DNA of 64,000 nucleotides from Candidatus Rokuibacteriota bacterium (GTDB lineage: Bacteria; Methylomirabilota; Methylomirabilia; Rokubacteriales; CSP1-6). The position numbers were made by a program, and so were the translations under genes. The stretch covers positions 1 through 64,000 of the forward strand of contig JAUSJX010000134.1 of NCBI GenBank assembly GCA_030647435.1. Reading direction: 5' to 3'. The notes under the pieces are model-generated. The model had not been told where the DNA came from. It searched no databases and saw only the letters and a list, made by a program, of their open reading frames with translations. Below are positions 49,148 through 56,060 of this stretch, one piece after another (position 1 is the stretch's first letter; each line of letters starts with the position of its first letter).

Positions 49148-50848
49148 ATGAAAGTGAGCCCGTTTGCGGGAAAGCCGGCCGAACCAGCGATGCTGGTCAA
49201 CGTGCCCAAACTCGTCACAGCCTACTACACTGAAGTTCCCGATCCCGCCATGCCTGAGCAACGGGTAGTGTTCGGGACCTCAGGGCATCGCGGTTCCGCA
49301 TTCGAAAAGGCTTTCAACGAATGGCATATCCTCGCCATCAGTCAGGCCATTTACTTGTACCGAAAGGGACAGAGGATCGATGGCCCGCTGTTTCTCGGGA
49401 TGGACACGCATGCGCTCTCCGTACCGGCTCTTGCCAGCGCGCTTGAGGTGCTGGCGGCCAACGGAGTGGAAGTCATGATCGCGAAGGATGACGAATATAC
49501 TCCGACGCCCGCCGTTTCCCACGCGATTCTTACGTACAACCGCGGGCGCAAGACAGGACTCGCTGACGGTATCGTCATCACGCCCTCGCATAATCCGCCC
49601 CATAACGGCGGACTCAAGTACAACCCGCCAAACGGCGGACCGGCGGAACGCGTCGTCACCAATTGGATCGAGGCGAAGGCAAACGAGTGTCTCGAGAGTG
49701 GCGTGACGGGTGTGAAAAGGATTCCCTTCGAGAAAGCTCTTCGCGCCTCCACGACGCACCGGCACGACTACGTCGGCACCTACACCAGCGATCTCGGCAA
49801 CGTGGTCGACATGGAGGCCATTCGCGGCGCGGAGATCAGCCTGGGAGTGGATCCGCTCGGCGGGGCGGGGGTCCATTATTGGGGCCGGATTGCCGAGCGC
49901 TACGGGTTGAACCTCACCGTCGTCAACGAGGCCGTCGATCCGACTTTCCGGTTCATGACGGTTGATTGGGACGGCCAGATCCGCATGGACCCATCCTCGT
50001 CCTACACCATGAGGAAGTTAATCGGGCTGAAGGATCGGTTCGACATCGCCTTCGCCTGTGACACCGACCATGACCGGCACGGGATTGTCACCCGCGGCGC
50101 GGGTTTGCTTCCGCCCAATCACTACTTATCGGTCGCCGTCTACTACCTCTTCCAACACCGACCGAAGTGGCGCAAGGCGGCGGCGGTCGGCAAGACGGTG
50201 GTAAGCAGCGAGATGATTGATCGCGTCACCGCGAAGCTCGGCCGCAAGCTCTACGAGGTGCCTGTTGGCTTCAAGTGGTTCGTAGATGGTCTGCTCGACG
50301 GCTCGCTCGGCTTCGGCGGCGAGGAGAGCGCGGGTGCCTCGTTCTCACGTCTGGATGGCACCGTCTGGACGACGGACAAGGATGGCATCGCCTCGGCTTT
50401 GCTCGCAGCAGAGATCACTGCGCGGATGGGTCGCGATCCTGGGGAGATCTACCGGGAGCTTACGAGTGAGTTCGGCGAGCCTGCCTACGACCGCGTCGAG
50501 GCGCCGGCCACCCCGGAACAAAAGGAAATGCTGGAGAGACTCTCGCCGCAGCAGGTCCGGGTCACAGACCTGGCTGGCGAACAAATCCAGACCATCCTCA
50601 GCCACGCGCCGGGCAACGGCGCTCCCATCGGCGGGTTGAAGGTGATTGCCGAGAGCGGCTGGTTCGCTGCGCGTCCCTCAGGCACTGAGAACATTTACAA
50701 GATCTATGCGGAGAGCTTTCGCGGGCAGGATCATCTGCGCCGCATCCTTGATGGGGCGCAGACAATCGTCAACGACGCACTTGCGAAGGTAAAGCCGCCG
50801 GGCAACGGCTTGAGGAAAGAGCATGAGCGAACGGAAAAACGCACTTGA
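49148..50848 (+). CDS. pgm: Phosphoglucomutase (alpha-D-glucose phosphate specific)
   Basis: 566 aa, interconverting glucose 1-phosphate and glucose 6-phosphate. Catalytic Ser147 in VITPSHNPPHNGGLKYNPP; Mg site DTDHDRHG; sugar-binding GFGGEESAGASF; phosphate-binding RPSGTENIYKIYAES. It opens with FGTSGHRGSAFEKAFNE, which is characteristic of this subfamily. The length fits (about 545-570). It is followed with a 26-bp overlap by the glucoamylase-like hydrolase, so both may handle glucose release and entry into metabolism. Confidence 0.95.
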   Translation: MKVSPFAGKPAEPAMLVNVPKLVTAYYTEVPDPAMPEQRVVFGTSGHRGSAFEKAFNEWHILAISQAIYLYRKGQRIDGPLFLGMDTHALSVPALASALEVLAANGVEVMIAKDDEYTPTPAVSHAILTYNRGRKTGLADGIVITPSHNPPHNGGLKYNPPNGGPAERVVTNWIEAKANECLESGVTGVKRIPFEKALRASTTHRHDYVGTYTSDLGNVVDMEAIRGAEISLGVDPLGGAGVHYWGRIAERYGLNLTVVNEAVDPTFRFMTVDWDGQIRMDPSSSYTMRKLIGLKDRFDIAFACDTDHDRHGIVTRGAGLLPPNHYLSVAVYYLFQHRPKWRKAAAVGKTVVSSEMIDRVTAKLGRKLYEVPVGFKWFVDGLLDGSLGFGGEESAGASFSRLDGTVWTTDKDGIASALLAAEITARMGRDPGEIYRELTSEFGEPAYDRVEAPATPEQKEMLERLSPQQVRVTDLAGEQIQTILSHAPGNGAPIGGLKVIAESGWFAARPSGTENIYKIYAESFRGQDHLRRILDGAQTIVNDALAKVKPPGNGLRKEHERTEKRT

Positions 50849-52226
50849 CGTCGCGCTGCCGCCGCACGCCGCCGCCGCCGTTACGACCGAGTTTACCTTG
50901 GAGCCGGCAAAGCCGGGTGAAACCATGAGCAGCAGGAAGCTAACCGTCGATGCCGAGCTGGAAAAGCTGCAGCGCGAAACATTCGGTTATTTCTTGCACG
51001 AGACGAATCCCGCCAACGGGCTGGTGATCGACAAGACAGCGCCGGATTGGCCGTCCAGCATTGCCGCTACCGGCCTAGGGTTAGCCTGCTACCCGGTAAG
51101 TGTCGAACGCGGATTCATGTCGCGGGCCGCGGCAGTGGAACGAACGCTTGCGACGCTGCGGTTTTTCTGGAACAGCCCGCAAGGCCCCGAACCCGACGCG
51201 ACCGGCTTCCAGGGCTTTTATTATCATTTTCTTGACATGCAGACCGGACGGCGCGCCTGGCAATGCGAACTGTCAACAGTAGACAGCGCGTTTCTGCTGG
51301 CGGGCGCGTTGACGGCGGGAATCTATTTTGACGCGGGTACGGCGGACGAGCAGGAAATCCGCATGCTTGCCGACGCGCTCTACCGGCGTGCAGATTGGCA
51401 GTGGGCGCAAGACGGCGCCGCAACGGTCACGCACGGCTGGAAGTCCGAAAGCGGATTTCTCAAGTACCGGTGGGAAGGCTACGACGAGGCGATGCTGTTG
51501 TATATCCTGGGGCTGGGCTCGCCGACGCATCCGCTGCCCGAGGAGAGCTACGCCGCGTGGGCTTCCACTTACCGGTGGGAGCACTGTTACGGACAAGAGT
51601 ATCTTTACGCCGGCCCATTGTTCACGCACCAGCTCTCGCATGTCTGGATCGACTTTCGCGGTATTCTGGACGCTTTCATGCGTGATAAAGGCATTGACTA
51701 TTTCGAGAACAGCCGCCGCGCAACTTATGTGCAACAACAGTACGCGATCAACAACCCACTCAGGTTCAAGGACTATGGGCCCCATTGCTTTGGAATTACC
51801 GCAAGCGAGGGCCCCGGCCCCGACACCATCAAAATAAACGGCATCGTTCGGCAGTTTTTCGATTACGTGGGGCGCGGCGTGCCGTACGGACCCGACGACG
51901 GCACCCTTGCACCGTGGGCGTTGGTGGCGTCGCTGCCGTTCGCACCCGAAATCGTGCTGCCCGCGCTCCACCATTGCATTCATCAGGCCAAGATGACCGA
52001 GTTCAACTCCTACGGCTTCAAAGCATCTTTCAATCCCTCCCACCCGGGAAACTCCGGCAATCCTTATGGTTGGTGGGTCTCACCGTGGCATTACGGGCTT
52101 AATCAAGGGCCGATCATTCTGATGATCGAGAATTATCGGACCGGATTGTTGTGGCAATTGATGCGAAACTGCCCATACATCGCCAGCGGCTTGCGTCGGG
52201 CGGGTTTTGGCGGAGGTTGGTTATGA
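50823..52226 (+). CDS. Glucoamylase-like glycoside hydrolase
   Basis: 467 aa, no signal peptide. Contains the glycoamylase-like domain (PF10091 type): RETFGYFLHETNPANGLVID, PSSIAATGLGLACYPVSVER, GFQGFYYHFLDMQTGRRAW, SHVWIDFRGILDAFMRDK, LNQGPIILMIENYRTGLLW. Relatives include beta-1,2-glucan hydrolases (GH144-like), so the substrate may be a beta-glucan rather than starch. The start overlaps the pgm 3' end by 26 bp; an ATG about 34 codons in is an alternative. Confidence 0.85.
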   Translation: MSERKNALDVALPPHAAAAVTTEFTLEPAKPGETMSSRKLTVDAELEKLQRETFGYFLHETNPANGLVIDKTAPDWPSSIAATGLGLACYPVSVERGFMSRAAAVERTLATLRFFWNSPQGPEPDATGFQGFYYHFLDMQTGRRAWQCELSTVDSAFLLAGALTAGIYFDAGTADEQEIRMLADALYRRADWQWAQDGAATVTHGWKSESGFLKYRWEGYDEAMLLYILGLGSPTHPLPEESYAAWASTYRWEHCYGQEYLYAGPLFTHQLSHVWIDFRGILDAFMRDKGIDYFENSRRATYVQQQYAINNPLRFKDYGPHCFGITASEGPGPDTIKINGIVRQFFDYVGRGVPYGPDDGTLAPWALVASLPFAPEIVLPALHHCIHQAKMTEFNSYGFKASFNPSHPGNSGNPYGWWVSPWHYGLNQGPIILMIENYRTGLLWQLMRNCPYIASGLRRAGFGGGWL

Positions 52227-52310
52227 CCTCTGTCGAGGGTATGTCGTCACACGTAAACCGGTGCCGACCCCCGCCTTCGTCCCGGTAAAGCGGGCAGTCT
52301 GTGACAAGGC

Positions 52311-52358
52311 CCCCCAAGGCCGCCGGGTCCGAGAATAGGCTTTATGTTACTTACGCGG
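52311..52358 (+). repeat. 48-bp dispersed repeat, copy B
   Basis: Matches 2125-2078 (minus) at about 42 of 48 positions. It lies in the 398-bp gap (52227-52624) between the hydrolase and the small Gly/Trp protein, 165 bp before operator 9. Apart from this repeat and the operator the gap holds no gene. Confidence 0.7.
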
Positions 52359-52522
52359 CATTCACGGTGTGCGAGTCGAGACGCAGTTCCTTTGGATGGT
52401 CGGTCGCGGCTTCTCCTCCCAGGCGCGCTTGCTGGGGCCGTGATAGACGAGGGCCCTCATGGTTGGGGCGGTATGTGCGCCGGTCGCACGATTGCCGCAC
52501 GCCGCAGACTCCTTGGGCCCCA

Positions 52523-52567
52523 TTGGACCAAGGTCCAATGGGGCCCCGCCGGCGTTGGTGCTAACGT
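52523..52567 (+). promoter_or_regulatory. 7-2-7 palindrome operator/promoter 9
   Basis: A perfect inverted repeat at 52523-52538 (TTGGACC-AA-GGTCCAA), with TAACGT at 52562-52567 exactly 23 bp downstream. Flanking GGGCCCCA and TGGGGCCC extend the dyad to about 32 bp. It leads to the gene at 52625, then DUF302 and the Met-rich protein. Confidence 0.85.
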
Positions 52568-52624
52568 GGTATCCATGGGGCAGGTCAGTCGGACTGCGAT
52601 TTCGCGCTTCAGGGAGGGAACGAA

Positions 52625-52804
52625 ATGATGCAAGGGTGGGGAATGCAAGGATGGGGGATGGGCGGTGGATTCGGGTGGGGCGGCGGGTTCGGCGGGATGC
52701 TCTTCATGGGCCTCGTCTCGGTGCTCGCCATTGTGGGGATCGTCTTCCTCGTCCGGTGGGCCTTGGAGCAGGGTGGGAGTGCGCGCAAGCCTCCCGCCGG
52801 GTGA
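52625..52804 (+). CDS. Small Gly/Trp/Met-rich membrane protein
   Basis: 59 aa: MMQGWGMQGWGMGGGFGWGG then a transmembrane helix (MLFMGLVSVLAIVGIVFLVR) and a short basic tail (QGGSARKPPAG). It resembles a SHOCT-type protein (37104-37439) without its C-terminal SHOCT motif. AGGGAGGG precedes the ATG. It is the first gene after operator 9. Confidence 0.7.
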   Translation: MMQGWGMQGWGMGGGFGWGGGFGGMLFMGLVSVLAIVGIVFLVRWALEQGGSARKPPAG

Positions 52805-52833
52805 GTCGGCGCGTGAATGCTGACGAGGCGGGG

Positions 52834-53217
52834 ATGCTCCATGTAGTGGATTCGATGAAACCGCTCGAGCGGCTGGTCGGCGATCTCGAGCAGGCGATCA
52901 GCCGGCACAAGTTTGGCGTGCTGGGCGTCCACGACCTACGGGCCAAGATGGCCGAGAAAGGCGTGTCGTTTGCCCGGGAGTGCCGAGTCTTCGAGGTCTG
53001 CGACCCGCACCAAGCCAAGAAGGTGCTCGAAGCCAACCTCGAGATCTCGACCGCGCTGCCGTGCCGGATCTCGGTCTACGAGGAGGGCGGGAAGACCCGA
53101 CTCGCCACGATCAAGCCCACAGCCCTGATCAGCCTCTACCCCAACCCCGAACTGAAGGGAGTCGCGCAGGAGGTGGAGACGACGCTGGTGCTGATCATGG
53201 ACGAGGCGGCCCGATAG
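52834..53217 (+). CDS. DUF302 family protein, copy 2
   Basis: 127 aa, the same length as copy 1 (42930-43313): LHVVDSMKPLERLVGDLEQA, FGVLGVHDLRAKMAEKGVS, FEVCDPHQAKKVLEANLEI, ALPCRISVYEEGG. The conserved VC.PHQAKKVLEANLEISTALPC segment is the most similar part. The ATG at 52834 was chosen to align with copy 1; a GTG 21 nt upstream is in frame. It is likely co-transcribed from operator 9, whereas copy 1 has no such operator. Confidence 0.9.
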   Translation: MLHVVDSMKPLERLVGDLEQAISRHKFGVLGVHDLRAKMAEKGVSFARECRVFEVCDPHQAKKVLEANLEISTALPCRISVYEEGGKTRLATIKPTALISLYPNPELKGVAQEVETTLVLIMDEAAR

Positions 53218-53314
53218 GAGCCCCGGCGGGTTGCGTTACTAGGTGAGGTGTAAGGGAGTTCGTGTGCCGTGCACCAGATGCTCTACCGCGGTTCCTATTC
53301 ACGATTGGAGACAC

Positions 53315-53629
53315 ATGATGAGACGCCTGGGGAAGATCGTAGTGATGGTCATGCTCGTGGTCGCCGTGGCGACGATGGGCTACGCTCAAACGGGAGCGAT
53401 GACTCCTGAGCAAATGAAGATGATGAGCGGTCAAATGAAGACGATGAGCGATCAGATGAAGAGCGGGAAGATGGCTGCCGATCAGATGAAGATGATGGCC
53501 GAGCATATGCAAATGATGGCCGATCGGATGAAGGATGGCCAGATGACTCCTGACCAGATGAAGATGATGAATGAACACATGAAGATGATGGACGACCATA
53601 TGAAAGGCAAGATGAAGGGCAAGATGTAG
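53315..53629 (+). CDS. Secreted Met-rich repeat protein, copy 2
   Basis: 104 aa, near-identical to 43460-43771: signal MRRLGKIVVMVMLVVAVATM and mature MTPEQMKMMSGQMKTMSDQM repeats ending HMKGKMKGKM. The TATGGGCTACGC and MTPEQ segments are unchanged between copies, while the 5' gene edge differs. See copy 1 for the inferred copper role. Confidence 0.8.
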   Translation: MMRRLGKIVVMVMLVVAVATMGYAQTGAMTPEQMKMMSGQMKTMSDQMKSGKMAADQMKMMAEHMQMMADRMKDGQMTPDQMKMMNEHMKMMDDHMKGKMKGKM

Positions 53630-53653
53630 GCGTTCGCTGAGACACACATTCGG

Positions 53654-53698
53654 GCGGTCCCCCGAGGGGCGAGGCCACTTCGTCTCTTGGAGGACCGT
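53654..53698 (+). terminator. Conserved hairpin after Met-rich gene, copy 2
   Basis: GCGGTCC (53654-53660) pairs with GGACCGT (53692-53698), with one G-T wobble at the base. Compared with copy 1 the fifth pair has changed from C-G to T-A on both arms, so the stem is preserved. The second hairpin is weaker here (5 bp, 53743-53757). Confidence 0.55.
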
Positions 53699-53773
53699 TG
53701 AGTTTGGCATGCTCTCGACGCCTAGGAGGGAGTGTGGGAGGCTGACGTCTTGCGTCACCGGCTGATTCCGAAC

Positions 53774-54835
53774 ATGGTCTCGGCGTTCTCCTCTGGCGCC
53801 GGTCTCGCCGTGCTGTCTGCTCTTCTCTTCGGGGCGAGCACGCCGCTCGCCAAGGTGCTCCTGCGGGACGTCGACCCGTGGATGCTAGCGGGATTGTTGT
53901 ACGTCGGCTCAGGCCTCGGCTTGATCGTGGTGAGAACTGTTGTGGGAGTGCTCGGCTCCGGCCCGCGTAGCGAAGCCGCCATCCGAGGGAGCGGCTGGAT
54001 GTGGTTGGCGCTGGCCATCCTTTCTGGCGGGATCATCGGGCCGGTTCTGCTCATGGTCGGCCTGGTTCATACCGCCGCCACGTCTGCCGCCCTCCTGCTG
54101 AACCTGGAGGGCGTACTTACCGCGCTTCTCGCTTGGTTCGTATTCCGAGAGAACTTCGATCGGCGGATCGCGCTGGGAATGGCGGCGATCGTCGCCGGCG
54201 GGTTTGTACTGGCTTGGGGCGGGCCCCTGGTCCTCAGTGCAGTTTTGGGTCCCGTCATGATCGCGGCTGCGTGCCTCGCGTGGGCCGTCGACAACAACCT
54301 GACCCGCAAGGTCTCTCAGGCGGATCCCGTCCAGATCGCGCTACTGAAGGGGTGTGTGGCCGGGGTGGTGAATGTTGCCATCGCATTCGGGCTTGGTTCA
54401 GCACTCCCACCCCTCGGGGTGCTAGGTGCCGCGGTGGTTGTAGGATTTGCCGGCTACGGTGTCAGCCTGGTGCTCTTTGTCGTTGCCCTTCGACACATCG
54501 GTACGGCTCGGACCGGGGCGTACTTCTCGCTGGCTCCATTCTTCGGGGGGCTGGTCGCCGTGCTGGTACTGCGCGAACCGGTGACAGTCCAGATCGTAGC
54601 GGCCGGCTCCCTCATGGCCCTCGGCGTCTGGCTCCATCTGACGGAGCGCCACGTGCACGAGCATGGGCACGAGGAGATGGCCCACGAGCATCGGCACGTG
54701 CACGACGAGCATCACCAGCACCGCCATGATGGCACCGAGCCATTGGGGGAGCCGCACTCGCACTGGCACGTGCACGCGCGACTGACGCATAGGCACGCGC
54801 ACTTTCCCGACATCCATCACCGCCATGAGCATTGA
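53774..54835 (+). CDS. EamA-type drug/metabolite transporter with His-rich tail
   Basis: 353 aa with ten transmembrane helices in two EamA repeats: LAVLSALLFGASTPLAKVLL, ASAALLLNLEGVLTALLAWF and YFSLAPFFGGLVAVLVLREP. The last 65 or so residues are a cytoplasmic or periplasmic tail rich in His: ERHVHEHGHEEMAHEHRHVH and more, ending HHRHEH. This suggests metal transport or sensing. The start ATG at 53774 was chosen over upstream GTG because the earlier codons belong to the duplicated hairpin region. Confidence 0.88.
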   Translation: MVSAFSSGAGLAVLSALLFGASTPLAKVLLRDVDPWMLAGLLYVGSGLGLIVVRTVVGVLGSGPRSEAAIRGSGWMWLALAILSGGIIGPVLLMVGLVHTAATSAALLLNLEGVLTALLAWFVFRENFDRRIALGMAAIVAGGFVLAWGGPLVLSAVLGPVMIAAACLAWAVDNNLTRKVSQADPVQIALLKGCVAGVVNVAIAFGLGSALPPLGVLGAAVVVGFAGYGVSLVLFVVALRHIGTARTGAYFSLAPFFGGLVAVLVLREPVTVQIVAAGSLMALGVWLHLTERHVHEHGHEEMAHEHRHVHDEHHQHRHDGTEPLGEPHSHWHVHARLTHRHAHFPDIHHRHEH

Positions 54836-54934
54836 GGCTTTGCGAAGCGTCCGGCCGGACGAGGCTGGTGGCTGGATTGAACGTGGAGAGACCTGCCCGC
54901 CCGCAAAGGACTGCGAGCCCAGCCTACCCACCTC

Positions 54935-56041
54935 CTAGCCGGCGGCGGTGCCTGTGGCGGCGGGCTTCTGGAGCTTCGCGGGCATGTGGACGAAGAGCTC
55001 GGCGGGATTGGGCTTTGCGACGGCGGGCTTGGGCGGCTTCATCTCGTAGGTGACGGGGCGCTGGTAGTCCTTGTACTGCCGGTTCTCGTTGACGACCTTG
55101 GCGAACTTCCAGAGCATCTTGACGTAGTTCGTCTGTCCGCGCATGAGGGCGCGTACCGGCGGGAAGCCGTATTTCGGGATCGCGCCCCAGCCCAGGTGCT
55201 TGCGGTTCAGGATTTCCTGCGTCTTGACCAGCTCTCCGTAGAACTTGTCCAGCGGCATGCGCGTGGGCAGGACCGCGTGGGCGACGTCGAAGAGGCGGTA
55301 GTCCCGCGACGTGAGCCGGCGCGACTCCGTGAACCAGATCTCGGTGCCGGGGTAGGGCGTCGCCACGGTCAGGTGGACGATTTCCGGAACCGTCATTGCC
55401 CACTCCCGGACGACCTCGAACTGACGCTCGTCCCAGTTGCAGTCGGCGATGATGTTGACGGCCGCGGTGAGCCCGAGCTCTCGCGCGATCTCGAGCGCCT
55501 GGAAGTTCTCGCCCGTGGTGATGCGCTTGCGGTGCAGCTTGAGCGACTCCTCGTCCAAGGCCTCGAGTCCGAGGAACATGTAGTAGAGCCCGAGCTTCTT
55601 CCAGTACGCGAAGAGCTCCTTGTTCTTGATCAGCACGTCGCAGCGGGTCTCGAGGTAGTACTGCTTCTTCACGCGCCGTCGCTCGAGCTCCTCGCCGATG
55701 GCCCCGTCCGCGTGCTCGAGGAGCTCCTGCGCGATGAAGGAGCCGCTGTGGCCTCCCGTCATGACGAAGCAGTCCGGCGCGCGGCGCCTGGTCTCTTTGG
55801 CGAGGCCGATGACCTCGGGCACGTTGGCGAGGTAGTTGAGCGAGAAGCCGACCGCCTGGGGCTTGAAGTCCGCGAGCTCGCGCCGGTAGTCGTCGTGGCT
55901 GAAGATCTGGAGATCAAGCAGCCGGACATCGTGACCCGCCGCGCGCGCGGCGGCCGCCACGCGCTCGAGGCCCACGGGTTCGAGACGCAGGTAGCGCTCC
56001 GAGTACATGAGCGCGCTGGGATGGACGAGGAGGACTCGCAT
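54935..56041 (-). CDS. hpnR: HpnR-like hopanoid C-3 methylase lacking the radical-SAM cysteines
   Basis: 368 aa. The N-terminal B12-binding part (LLVHPSALMYSERYLRLEPV, GFSLNYLANVPEVIGLAK) and the C-terminal part (KQYYLETRCDVLIKNKELF, YYMFLGLEALDEESLKLHRK, YPGTEIWFTESRRLT, LWKFAKVVNENRQ) match HpnR closely. At residue 115 the protein goes straight from EHADGAI to GEELERRR. The segment that should hold CxxxCxxC is gone, about 130-140 residues in frame relative to the roughly 500-aa enzymes I recall. It is therefore probably inactive as a methylase. It is transcribed after the CFA-like methyltransferase on the same strand. Confidence 0.88.
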   Translation of the reverse strand: MRVLLVHPSALMYSERYLRLEPVGLERVAAAARAAGHDVRLLDLQIFSHDDYRRELADFKPQAVGFSLNYLANVPEVIGLAKETRRRAPDCFVMTGGHSGSFIAQELLEHADGAIGEELERRRVKKQYYLETRCDVLIKNKELFAYWKKLGLYYMFLGLEALDEESLKLHRKRITTGENFQALEIARELGLTAAVNIIADCNWDERQFEVVREWAMTVPEIVHLTVATPYPGTEIWFTESRRLTSRDYRLFDVAHAVLPTRMPLDKFYGELVKTQEILNRKHLGWGAIPKYGFPPVRALMRGQTNYVKMLWKFAKVVNENRQYKDYQRPVTYEMKPPKPAVAKPNPAELFVHMPAKLQKPAATGTAAG

Positions 56042-56060
56042 GGGCTCGAGCATATCGCGC

